Below are positions 24,028 through 31,809 of a DNA stretch of 64,000 nt, piece by piece; position 1 is the first letter of the stretch, and each line of letters opens with the position of its first letter. The notes under the pieces were generated by a model. That model was given only the letters and a program-made list of their open reading frames with translations. It did no database searches and had not been told where the DNA came from. The DNA is from Flavihumibacter sp. UBA7668 (GTDB taxonomy: Bacteria > Bacteroidota > Bacteroidia > Chitinophagales > Chitinophagaceae). Location: assembly GCF_002483205.1 (NCBI RefSeq), contig NZ_DLHM01000005.1, positions 1,004,451 through 1,068,450 on the forward strand. Reading direction: 5' to 3'. The position numbers were made by a program, and so were the translations under genes.

Positions 24028-26373
24028 CTACAATTCCTTGCTTACCTTCTGGAAACGCTTCCACCACTTTGATTTGCGGACGATTTCTTCTGTCTGATTC
24101 CGGCTGCATTTCATCTGCGCGTCAATCACGGCCACCAATGCCATGTTAAATATACTGCGGACAGAACTACCTAACTGTAATACATGCACGGGTTTTTTCA
24201 ATCCCAGCAAAATAGGCCCGATTGCATCCGCTCCACCTACTTCTTTAAGCAGGTTGTAGGCGATATTCCCCGATGCAAGATTTGGGAAAATCAGGGTATT
24301 CACATCCTTATCCACCAATTCACTGAATGGGTAATTATCTTTCAGTATTTCTTTATTAAACGCAAGTATACCCTGCATTTCACCATCTACAATCAAAGAA
24401 GGATTCCTTTCTTTTACCAGTTTGCGCGCCTTTGCAACTAATTGTGCCTCCGGTGATGCACTGCTGCCAAAATTGGAGTAACTCAGCATCGCAATTCTGG
24501 GGGTGAGGTTGAAATTCCGGACTTCCTTTGCTACCATCAGGGTAATCTCCGCCAGCTCTTCTGCAGTTGGATTGAAGTTTACCGTCGTATCTGCCATGAA
24601 AATGGGTCCTTTTTTCGTCAGCAACAGATACATCCCGGCTATCTTATTCACGCTTTCTTCTGTACCGATCACCTGCAAAGCCGGACGTATGGTTTCATCA
24701 TAATTCCTGGTCAGTCCGGATATCATCGCATCCGCATCGCCGGTTTCCACCATCATGCAACCAAAGTAGTTCCGGTCTCGCATGATTTTATATGACTCGT
24801 ATTTATTCAAGCCTTTGCGTTGTCTTTTTTGGAAGAGCAACTGCCCATATTCACGCCTTTTTTCTTCCTGGTCATCACTACGCGGATCAATTATCGGAAT
24901 CCCATCCAGCTCAATTTGATTGGCTTCTGCAATCCGCTTTATTTTTTCTTCATTCCCCAGCAAAATCGGATAAGCTACTCCTTCCTCATAAACTATGGAA
25001 GCGGCTTTCAGAATTTTCAGATTATCCGCTTCTGCAAATACCAGTCGTTTCGGATCTCTTCTTGCTTTACTGCCAAGCACCCGCATTAATTGATTGTCGA
25101 TACCCAGTCGGTTATTCAGCTCTTCCTCATATGCATCCCACTTGGTTATTGTGGTGGTAGCCACACCACTCTCAATGGCTGCTTTGGCTACTGCCGGTGC
25201 TATACATGCCAGCAGACGGGGATCCAGCGGTTTTGGTATGATATAATTTGGGCCAAAAACAATATTTTTTTCGTTGTATGCCAGATTCACAATATCCGGA
25301 ACCGGACTTTTTGCCAGATCTGCCAACGCATGCACTGCCGCCAGTTTCATGGCTTCATTAATGGAAGTTGCCCGAACATCCAAAGCTCCCCGAAAAATGA
25401 ACGGAAATCCCAATACATTATTTACCTGATTGGGATAATCACTTCTTCCTGTAGCCATTATCAGATCCTTGCGCGCAGCTATTCCTTTATCATACGTGAT
25501 TTCAGGATCCGGATTGGCCATTGCAAATACAATGGGATTTTTTCCCATGCTCTGCACCATCTCTGTGGTGATAACATTTCCAACACTCAGTCCCAAAAAC
25601 ACATCGGCATCCTTCATGGCTTTGCTTAGGTTCCAGTCGGCAGATTTTACTGCGAAAGGAGCTTTGTCTTCCCCCAGATCAGTACGACCGGCATGCAATA
25701 CCCCATCCTTATCAAACAAAATGAAATTTTCGTAACGGGCACCCAGGGATACATATAATTTCACACAGGCCATGGCCGCAGCACCTGCACCGTTTACAAC
25801 AAAGCGGACCTTTTCAATTTTTTTCTTCTGCAATTCCAGTGCATTCAACAAGGCTGCTGAACTGATGATGGCCGTTCCATGCTGATCATCGTGCATTACC
25901 GGAATTTTCATCCGTTTTTTCAACTCCTTCTCTATATAGAAACATTCGGGTGCCTTGATATCCTCCAGATTGATGCCTCCAAATGTGGGCTCCAGGGCCT
26001 GAACGATTTCAACAAATTTCACCGGATCCTTTTCATTAATCTCAATATCAAATACATCGATATCAGCAAAAATCTTGAATAGTACACCCTTTCCTTCCAT
26101 CACCGGTTTGCTGGCCTCCGGGCCAATATCCCCCAACCCTAATACTGCTGTACCATTGGTTATTACGCCAACCAGATTTCCTTTGGCTGTATACTTATAA
26201 ACATTCTCTCTGTTTGCTTCAATTTCTTTACAGGGCTCGGCCACACCCGGACTATAAGCCAGCGATAAATCCCGCTGGGTCTTGGCTTCCTTGGTGGGAA
26301 TCACTTCAATTTTCCCGGGCCTTCCTTTCGCGTGGTACTCAAGGGCCTGGGAACGACGGGTTTCTTTACTCAT
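24028..26373 (-). CDS. maeB: NADP-dependent malic enzyme with phosphotransacetylase-like domain
   Basis: The 781-residue protein is a MaeB-type fusion. The N-terminal malic enzyme domain (about 15-160) has AYSPGVAEPC and VIPVMHDDQHGTAIISSAAL, and the NAD(P)-binding domain (about 165-400) has VVNGAGAAAMACVKLYVSLG. A phosphate acetyl/butyryl transferase-like domain (about 430-770) has FAEADNLKILKAA and the closing VLQLGSSVRSIFNMALVAVID. It decarboxylates malate to pyruvate. In enteric MaeB the C-terminal domain binds acetyl-CoA and regulates activity rather than transferring acetyl groups. It is the first gene of an apparent maeB-mlaE-mlaF run. Confidence 0.96.
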   Translation of the reverse strand: MSKETRRSQALEYHAKGRPGKIEVIPTKEAKTQRDLSLAYSPGVAEPCKEIEANRENVYKYTAKGNLVGVITNGTAVLGLGDIGPEASKPVMEGKGVLFKIFADIDVFDIEINEKDPVKFVEIVQALEPTFGGINLEDIKAPECFYIEKELKKRMKIPVMHDDQHGTAIISSAALLNALELQKKKIEKVRFVVNGAGAAAMACVKLYVSLGARYENFILFDKDGVLHAGRTDLGEDKAPFAVKSADWNLSKAMKDADVFLGLSVGNVITTEMVQSMGKNPIVFAMANPDPEITYDKGIAARKDLIMATGRSDYPNQVNNVLGFPFIFRGALDVRATSINEAMKLAAVHALADLAKSPVPDIVNLAYNEKNIVFGPNYIIPKPLDPRLLACIAPAVAKAAIESGVATTTITKWDAYEEELNNRLGIDNQLMRVLGSKARRDPKRLVFAEADNLKILKAASIVYEEGVAYPILLGNEEKIKRIAEANQIELDGIPIIDPRSDDQEEKRREYGQLLFQKRQRKGLNKYESYKIMRDRNYFGCMMVETGDADAMISGLTRNYDETIRPALQVIGTEESVNKIAGMYLLLTKKGPIFMADTTVNFNPTAEELAEITLMVAKEVRNFNLTPRIAMLSYSNFGSSASPEAQLVAKARKLVKERNPSLIVDGEMQGILAFNKEILKDNYPFSELVDKDVNTLIFPNLASGNIAYNLLKEVGGADAIGPILLGLKKPVHVLQLGSSVRSIFNMALVAVIDAQMKCSRNQTEEIVRKSKWWKRFQKVSKEL

Positions 26374-26378
26374 ACGGG

Positions 26379-26387
26379 TGCAAAATA
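26379..26387 (-). promoter_or_regulatory. TATTTTGCA box directly before maeB
   Basis: On the minus strand TATTTTGCA lies 5 nt before the maeB ATG, the same 9-mer as before the MOSC gene and metX. It may be a -7 box giving a very short or absent leader. Confidence 0.3.
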
Positions 26388-26411
26388 CGAAATGGGAATT
26401 TTGTAAAAAGA

Positions 26412-26465
26412 TTTGGTGATAAAAGAAAAGCTTCTATATTTGTACTGTACTAGTATGGTAGTACA
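26412..26465 (+). promoter_or_regulatory. Promoter with overlapping palindromic operator for the ABC/GntR operon
   Basis: TTTG at 26412-26415, 19 nt spacing and TATATTTG at 26435-26442 match both Bacteroidota promoter elements at the correct distance. Overlapping the -7 box and expected start is an inverted repeat, TGTACT (26441-26446) and AGTACA (26460-26465), centred on 26453 with further TA/TA symmetry in the centre. This is the likely site for the GntR-type regulator encoded third in the operon, implying autorepression by blocking the start site. Confidence 0.75.
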
Positions 26466-26480
26466 CTAAAACAATAAGCA

Positions 26481-27311
26481 ATGATATCCATCCAGAACAT
26501 TCATTTCAAATACGGAGGCAAGCCGGTATTCAAAGGACTTTCTCTGGATTTGCAACCCGGACATATATACGGCTTGCTGGGAAAAAACGGTACAGGTAAG
26601 TCAACTTTACTCCGATTAATCAGCGGATTGCTTTTTCCGAAAGAAGGAAAACTCAATGTATTGGGGTTTGAACCAGGAAAGCGATCCCCTGCTTTTTTGC
26701 AACAGGTTTTTCTGGTGCCGGAAGAATTTTACCTGCCTAATATTTCCATAGGGCAGTTCATTCAGGCCAACGCGGGTTTTTATCCCAATTTCAGCCGGGA
26801 GCAGTTCAGGCAATACCTTTTGGAGTTTTCCATACCGGAAGGCCAGCATCTCCAGGAAATGAGTTATGGACAAAAAAAGAAATTACTGATCAGTTTTGGG
26901 CTGGCCTGCAATACGCCGATTCTACTGATGGATGAACCGACCAACGGTCTGGATATCGTTAGTAAGAGTCAGTTCAGAAAAGTAATGGCAGGATCGGTCA
27001 GCAATGAAAAATGTATCCTTATTTCCACCCACCAGGTAAAAGATCTGGAAAACCTGATCGACCGGATTACCATTATTGATGAAGGCGGCATTTTGTTTGA
27101 TCAGACAATCGGACGGATTACCGACCGGCTTCATTTTAAAATTTCCTTCGACAGTGAAGAAGTGCGGGCAGCATTATATAAAGAAACATCCCTGAAAGGC
27201 AGTGCCATCATCCTGATCAATGAAGCAGGAGAGGAGGGCCGGTTGGATCTTGAAATGTTGTACAAAGCCATCATCACCAATAAAGAGGCCGTTCAACGGG
27301 CATTCAAATAA
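26481..27311 (+). CDS. ABC transporter ATP-binding protein
   Basis: The 276-residue ATPase has Walker A GLLGKNGTGKSTLLRLISG, signature EMSYGQKKKLLISFGLA, Walker B PILLMDEPTNGLD and H-loop ISTHQVKDLENLIDR. The signature is SYGQ rather than SGGQ, seen in some members of the YtrB/BcrA-like exporter group. A short C-terminal extension (about 220-276) follows the nucleotide-binding domain. It forms an operon with a permease (24 bp downstream), a YtrA-type GntR regulator and a small anchored protein. This arrangement matches ytr-like operons that respond to cell-wall-active antibiotics in Firmicutes; the substrate here is unknown. Confidence 0.93.
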   Translation: MISIQNIHFKYGGKPVFKGLSLDLQPGHIYGLLGKNGTGKSTLLRLISGLLFPKEGKLNVLGFEPGKRSPAFLQQVFLVPEEFYLPNISIGQFIQANAGFYPNFSREQFRQYLLEFSIPEGQHLQEMSYGQKKKLLISFGLACNTPILLMDEPTNGLDIVSKSQFRKVMAGSVSNEKCILISTHQVKDLENLIDRITIIDEGGILFDQTIGRITDRLHFKISFDSEEVRAALYKETSLKGSAIILINEAGEEGRLDLEMLYKAIITNKEAVQRAFK

Positions 27312-27335
27312 TCAATCACCTTTTATCCAACTGAT

Positions 27336-28145
27336 ATGAATAGCAATTTTAGTTTTGAACGTTTGTTCGGATTGATCCGCAAACAATGGATTGAAAACAG
27401 CCGGTTTTATTTGCTGGGCTCGCTTGCCTTATTTGGCCTGATGGCCATCTGTATGATCATTTTTTGGGTACTGATGGATGGTGATAATTACAGTGAATCG
27501 TTTGCTTATAATTTATATATCATCGGATTGATATTAACCGGAACGATTTATGGAAGCATCAGCTTTTCCATATTGGGATCCAAAGAAAAAGGACAGTACT
27601 GGTTGAGTTTTCCTGCCAGCCACTCAGAGAAATTGGTTACTTCCATTTTTTACAATGTGATCCTGTTCTTCATCGTATACACGCTTTCTTTTTTGGTCGT
27701 AAAATGGGGCTGTCAAACCTATATTGAAAGTTATATCCGTACGCATAAATGGGCCAGTATCCGACCAATGAATTGGGAAGATGGCTTTGGCGAAGTTTTC
27801 TACTATATCATCTGGGGGTACTTCTGTCTGCAGGCTTTATTTATGTTGGGATCTGTATACTTCAGGCAATACGCATTTATTAAAACGGCCATTTTTGTTT
27901 CGATCATTGCAGGCATACTTACATTTTTTATCGCAAAGATTTCCATGAATATGTTCCAGGGCCATGGGTTTTTCTGGAACGGTCTGGAGTTAAGGGAGCA
28001 TCATGTGCCGGATAATTATGGAATTTATAAATCATATTCCCTGGGTACAACATTATCGAAAGTATTGGGTTACCTGCTCACCTATTGCTGGATTCCTGTT
28101 TTTTGGCTGGTTACCTGGTACCGCTTAAAAGAAAAGGAACTATAA
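27336..28145 (+). CDS. ABC-2 type permease subunit
   Basis: The 269-residue protein has six hydrophobic segments (about 24-46, 64-86, 105-125, 155-175, 185-205 and 243-262). It carries an N-terminal amphipathic start (FERLFGLIRKQWIENSRFY) typical of ABC-2 type permeases. It lies between its ATPase and the regulator in the operon. The extracytoplasmic loop after the fifth helix is moderately polar. No substrate can be inferred. Assignment rests on topology and operon context more than on motifs. Confidence 0.82.
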   Translation: MNSNFSFERLFGLIRKQWIENSRFYLLGSLALFGLMAICMIIFWVLMDGDNYSESFAYNLYIIGLILTGTIYGSISFSILGSKEKGQYWLSFPASHSEKLVTSIFYNVILFFIVYTLSFLVVKWGCQTYIESYIRTHKWASIRPMNWEDGFGEVFYYIIWGYFCLQALFMLGSVYFRQYAFIKTAIFVSIIAGILTFFIAKISMNMFQGHGFFWNGLELREHHVPDNYGIYKSYSLGTTLSKVLGYLLTYCWIPVFWLVTWYRLKEKEL

Positions 28146-28170
28146 CGTATAACTGTAAACGAATCAATAT

Positions 28171-28548
28171 ATGCAATTCAATAATACCGGCCAGGCCATC
28201 TATCTCCAGATCGTAGACTATGTTTGCGAGCGGGTACTCCTGGGTGAGTTTCGGCCAGAAGATAAACTTCCCAGTGTTCGGGAAATGGCAGTTCAGTTGG
28301 AGGTGAATCCCAACACGGTGATGCGGGCCTATGAATTCCTCAAGCAGCAGCAGATCATTCACGATAAAAGAGGCATAGGATATTTCATCAGTGAAGAAGC
28401 CAAATCGGCGGCCCTTGCTTATCGCAAACAGGAATTTACAGAATCAGAGTTGCCCGCATTTTTCAGGGTACTCTTCATGCTAGGAATGGAGCCGCAGGAT
28501 CTCCTGCCCGCATTCGAATCATTCAAAAACAAATACGTAAGAGCTTAA
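28171..28548 (+). CDS. GntR family regulator, YtrA subfamily
   Basis: The 125-residue protein has an N-terminal GntR winged helix (QAIYLQIVDYVCERVLLGEF, KLPSVREMAVQLEVNPNTVM and RAYEFLKQQQIIHDKRGIGY). Only a short helical tail (about 75-125) follows, lacking a large ligand domain, which defines the YtrA subfamily. Such proteins dimerise and repress their own ABC operon. The palindrome at 26441-26465 in the operon promoter is the natural candidate operator. It lies 25 bp after the permease and 10 bp before the next gene. Confidence 0.93.
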   Translation: MQFNNTGQAIYLQIVDYVCERVLLGEFRPEDKLPSVREMAVQLEVNPNTVMRAYEFLKQQQIIHDKRGIGYFISEEAKSAALAYRKQEFTESELPAFFRVLFMLGMEPQDLLPAFESFKNKYVRA

Positions 28549-28558
28549 ATCGTTTCAG

Positions 28559-29284
28559 ATGAAAACAAGTAATAAAATCTTATTGGGCATGGTGGTTTTT
28601 CTGGTACTGATTCCGGCATCCATCCTGGTAGCACTTTCCATTAAAGTTAAAAATGGAGATTACACAATTAAGATGAGCGAATGGGAGCAACTGGCCCGTA
28701 CCGCCAAACCAATAACCAATACCGGCTTTATGAAAATCGCTACCCCTGCAACTACAAAGCTGGAATGCACCATCCGTTATTCAGACAGCATCTATTACCG
28801 GAAGCATGGTTCTAATCATGATAGTCTGCAGGTGGAAAAATCCGGAGACACCTTATATTTCACCGTTATTTCAAGAGATCCCAAATCTGAAGGAACGGAT
28901 AAGCATGAAATGTTTTTGGATATTTTCATGCCCTTCAAAGGTTTGCTGATGCTGGATGGTGCCGGGGTAACACTTGATTCCGTTGCAGCAGATGCAGCCA
29001 TCACAGTTGATATGACCAATAACAGCACGTTGAATCTGGGGCAGTCCAATCCGGATAATAAGAAAATAATAAAGTTTTCTTCGCTCTTTGTAAAAGGCGA
29101 TCAATCTAAACTGGTATTGACAGATAATACAAGTATTGACAGTGTCTCAATCAATTTAAATGGTAACTCCAATTTGTATTTTGGAAAAGAACTTTCTCTC
29201 GGATCAATTTCCGGTGCAATTTCCGCTGGTACCGAAGTGAATGGTGCCGCCAAATGGATTTATCAGTTGAAGCCGATGCCCTGA
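28559..29284 (+). CDS. Membrane-anchored beta-helix-like protein of the GntR/ABC operon
   Basis: The 241-residue protein has an N-terminal membrane anchor or signal segment (residues 8-29) and then a beta-rich region with repeated DSV-A, NNSTLNLG and GNSNLYFG turns. This resembles the right-handed GIN/DUF2807 head domain of putative adhesins, though the match is loose and I would not assert the family. It is the last gene of the ABC/GntR operon, 10 bp after the regulator. Its TGA stop directly abuts the stop of the convergent M20 gene within the palindrome CCCTGATCAGGG. Function unknown; an envelope role is inferred. Confidence 0.75.
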   Translation: MKTSNKILLGMVVFLVLIPASILVALSIKVKNGDYTIKMSEWEQLARTAKPITNTGFMKIATPATTKLECTIRYSDSIYYRKHGSNHDSLQVEKSGDTLYFTVISRDPKSEGTDKHEMFLDIFMPFKGLLMLDGAGVTLDSVAADAAITVDMTNNSTLNLGQSNPDNKKIIKFSSLFVKGDQSKLVLTDNTSIDSVSINLNGNSNLYFGKELSLGSISGAISAGTEVNGAAKWIYQLKPMP

Positions 29285-30487
29285 TCAGGGTTGAACCAGC
29301 GCACCAAATGCAGCCATCATACCAATGCCTGTTTCTATAGCGCTTTCATCAATATTGAACGTGGGAGTATGTACGCCGGATACAATTCCACGTTCTTTAT
29401 TCATGACACCAATGCGATAAAAGCAGCCGGGAATCTGTTGGGAATAATACCCAAAATCTTCTGCGCCCATCCGCAATTCAGTTTCTTCCACTTTCTCTAT
29501 GCCCATTAAGTCAATTGCAAGAGCTTTTGCCTTTTCATGCAATGCCTCATTATTATATACTGTTGGATAACCCACATCAATATGTAAGTTTACTTCTGCT
29601 CCCATTGATTTAGCTGTGCCTTCCACAATGTTCCGGATAAGTTCATGTGCCTGAAAGCGCCAGCCTTCATCCATCGCGCGGAAGGTTCCCATCATCTTAA
29701 CTTCACTGGGAATTACATTGGTGGTATGGCCGCCTTGTATGGAAGTAATAGACAAAACAGAAGGTTGATGCGGATCCCGGTTTCGGCTGATTACCTGTTG
29801 AAGTGCAACCACCATATGAGAAGCCACCAGTAAGGTATCTGTGGTAAGATTAGGCGCAGCTGCATGTCCGCCTTTCCCTTTTAGGGTGATATAAATTTCA
29901 TCAGCACTGGCCATTACTTTTCCAGCTCGCAGGCTAACCTGTCCCACTGCTAATTGTGGATGCACATGTAAACCGAAAATGGCGGATGGTGCCGGATTTT
30001 TTAGTACGCCATCGCGAATCATATAACTGGCACCGCCCGGGTTTTTTTCTTCACCTGGCTGGAAAACCAATTTTATCGTACCGGTCCATTCTTCCTTTAA
30101 TTCATGAAGGATTTTCGCAGCTCCCAGGAGACAGCTGGTATGCACATCATGGCCGCAGGCATGCATGATACCCGGACGGGTTGATTTATAAGGAACATCA
30201 TTTTCTTCCAGAATCGGAAGGGCATCCATATCAGCTCTAAGTGCAATACAACGGCTTTCAGGAGCCCGACCCTCAATCAAACCTACAACACCCGTTGTCG
30301 CCATTACCGTAAAAGGAATTCCCAATTTAGTCAGGTGTTCCTGCACAAAGGCACTGGTCTCAAATTCCTGGTAACTTAATTCGGGATGTGCATGCAAATG
30401 TTGCCGAACCTTGATATAGTCCGCTGCATAATCCGCTGCCTTCTGTCTGATTTTATTTAGTAATGCCTGCTTCTCTCTTGAATCCAT
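29285..30487 (-). CDS. M20 family amidohydrolase (hippurate hydrolase-like)
   Basis: The product (400 residues from this start, MDSREKQALL) belongs to the M20D amidohydrolases. Metal-binding motifs are MHACGHDVHTSCLLGAAKIL (Cys/His pair), LVFQPGEEKNPGGASYMI and RMGAEDFGYYSQQIPG. A dimerisation domain lies at about 190-305. Such enzymes cleave N-acyl amino acids, indole-3-acetyl amino acids or peptidyl amides; exact substrate is unknown. I chose 30487 over an ATG seven codons upstream because a perfect TATATTTG promoter box lies at 30492-30499, between the two. Confidence 0.92.
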   Translation of the reverse strand: MDSREKQALLNKIRQKAADYAADYIKVRQHLHAHPELSYQEFETSAFVQEHLTKLGIPFTVMATTGVVGLIEGRAPESRCIALRADMDALPILEENDVPYKSTRPGIMHACGHDVHTSCLLGAAKILHELKEEWTGTIKLVFQPGEEKNPGGASYMIRDGVLKNPAPSAIFGLHVHPQLAVGQVSLRAGKVMASADEIYITLKGKGGHAAAPNLTTDTLLVASHMVVALQQVISRNRDPHQPSVLSITSIQGGHTTNVIPSEVKMMGTFRAMDEGWRFQAHELIRNIVEGTAKSMGAEVNLHIDVGYPTVYNNEALHEKAKALAIDLMGIEKVEETELRMGAEDFGYYSQQIPGCFYRIGVMNKERGIVSGVHTPTFNIDESAIETGIGMMAAFGALVQP

Positions 30488-30491
30488 CCCA

Positions 30492-30499
30492 CAAATATA
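30492..30499 (-). promoter_or_regulatory. Putative -7 promoter box 4 nt before the M20 start codon
   Basis: TATATTTG on the minus strand is a perfect TAnnTTTG box ending 4 nt before the ATG at 30487, which would yield an essentially leaderless transcript. The expected -33 region falls inside the CACTTCT heptamer array. Confidence 0.4.
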
Positions 30500-30505
30500 A
30501 GCCCT

Positions 30506-30540
30506 CACTTCTCACTTCTCACTTCTCACTTCTCACTTCT
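30506..30540. repeat. Heptamer tandem repeat, five copies of CACTTCT
   Basis: Five exact head-to-tail copies of CACTTCT fill most of the 62-bp gap between the SPOR gene stop and the M20 gene start, and degenerate copies continue to about 30558. The unit length is the same as in the arrays at 6-26 and 60081-60108. Its position at the expected -33 site of the M20 promoter makes a length-dependent effect conceivable. Confidence 0.85.
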
Positions 30541-30549
30541 TACTTCCTC

Positions 30550-30978
30550 TCACTCCTCATTGCTTCTATCCGGATTCACCTCCACTACATCATTAACTAT
30601 ATACACATTCTGTTTGAATTCGCGGGATAACTGTCGCTGGTAAGATTCCGCAGCCTTGCGATCTTCAAAATTTCCGACACGTAAACGGAAATAAGGGGAC
30701 TGATAAAGTAGATAGGCTTTCAGCTCAGGAAAAAGGCGATATACGGTAGTTTTTGCCTGAATGGCGGCATTCCGGTCGGTGGTATTGATAACCTGGATGC
30801 GAAAGCCAGGTACATTGCGACGGGCTTCCCGGGTGGTTACTTCATTTATTTCTGTTTGTTTTTTAACGAGCATATCCAGGCGTGGGTCCTTTTTCACGAT
30901 GATTGTGTCAGCTATCGGATTTGAATAACTGACCATTGATATCAAACAGGCGCTCAGTAAAAAAGTAAAGGGTTTCAT
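30550..30978 (-). CDS. SPOR domain protein, secreted
   Basis: The 142-residue protein has a signal peptide (to about residue 19) and a basic linker. Its SPOR domain (about 53-132) has PGFRIQVINTTDRNAAIQAK, PYFRLRVGNFEDRKAAESYQ and the closing VYIVNDVVEV. SPOR domains bind denuded peptidoglycan glycan strands, usually at division sites. A single small SPOR module with no membrane anchor suggests a periplasmic protein. It is 62 bp downstream of deoC on the same strand; no functional link is evident. Confidence 0.88.
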   Translation of the reverse strand: MKPFTFLLSACLISMVSYSNPIADTIIVKKDPRLDMLVKKQTEINEVTTREARRNVPGFRIQVINTTDRNAAIQAKTTVYRLFPELKAYLLYQSPYFRLRVGNFEDRKAAESYQRQLSREFKQNVYIVNDVVEVNPDRSNEE

Positions 30979-31040
30979 ATGAGTAAGCTAAAACAAATTC
31001 CTCGCCAATTATTGGGCTTAACAAATTTTTTAATCGGATA

Positions 31041-31718
31041 CTAATACCCTGCGGCATCGCTACTGGCCGGTCCGCCTTCCACAATGGCAATACTGGCACT
31101 GCATCCCAGCCGGGTTGCTCCGGCAGCAATAAGAGAACTGGCAAATTCAAAATCCCGGATTCCGCCGGATGCTTTAATTTGCACCTGTTTGGGTAAATGG
31201 GAACGCATCAACTCTACAGCTTCCACAGAAGCCCCTTTTTCCGCATAACCGGTAGAAGTTTTCATAAAATCTATACCTAGTGGCCCCAGTTTTTCACAGC
31301 AGCTAATAATTTCTTCTCTGCTAAGGATGCCTGATTCAATTATCACTTTCAGAATCCGTCCCTTATTATGACATACTTCTACCAGCAGCGCAACTTCTTT
31401 TTGCAAATAGGTCCAGTCGTATTGCTTCAACGCAATCAGATTAATTACCATATCAATTTCCTGTGCCCCGTCTACAATCGCTAGAACAGCTTCTGCTACT
31501 TTTGCCTCCGTTGGCGAATAACCAAAGGGGAAACCTACCACAGTAGCCACTTTTACATGGGTTGGTGCCAGGATGCTGGCTGCCCTTTTTACAAAAGGAG
31601 CCGGTATGCAAACCGCGGGAAATCCATAGGCCACCGCTTCCGCACAAACTTTTTCAATCTCCTGTATAGTGGTGGTGGGCTTTAGAATTGTGTGATCTAT
31701 AAAAGAAGCTATATTCAT
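31041..31718 (-). CDS. deoC: Deoxyribose-phosphate aldolase
   Basis: The 225-residue TIM-barrel aldolase splits 2-deoxyribose-5-phosphate into glyceraldehyde-3-phosphate and acetaldehyde in deoxynucleoside breakdown. The start reads IDHTILKPTTT (family N-terminus), then VATVVGFPFGYSPTEAKVAE and EIDMVINL (Asp89). The Schiff-base lysine is K153 in FMKTSTGYAEKGA and the activating lysine K182 in VQIKASGGIRD. Length fits the short bacterial type. Other deo genes are not nearby. Confidence 0.96.
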   Translation of the reverse strand: MNIASFIDHTILKPTTTIQEIEKVCAEAVAYGFPAVCIPAPFVKRAASILAPTHVKVATVVGFPFGYSPTEAKVAEAVLAIVDGAQEIDMVINLIALKQYDWTYLQKEVALLVEVCHNKGRILKVIIESGILSREEIISCCEKLGPLGIDFMKTSTGYAEKGASVEAVELMRSHLPKQVQIKASGGIRDFEFASSLIAAGATRLGCSASIAIVEGGPASSDAAGY

Positions 31719-31809
31719 AATATGTTCCGACCGCTGATAAAAATCGGTAGTCGAAGTTATACCATTTACTTAAATTCGGTACTTCACACAAACGAAACAA
31801 GTAACACTC

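Noticed and set aside
25090..25629. Long plus-strand open frame opposite maeB (179 codons)
   Set aside because: It lies wholly inside a well-conserved minus-strand gene, with Cys/His-rich, low-order protein sequence and no family signal.
30506..30540. Possible CRISPR-like array
   Set aside because: The units are 7 bp, contiguous and without spacers, and no cas genes are near.
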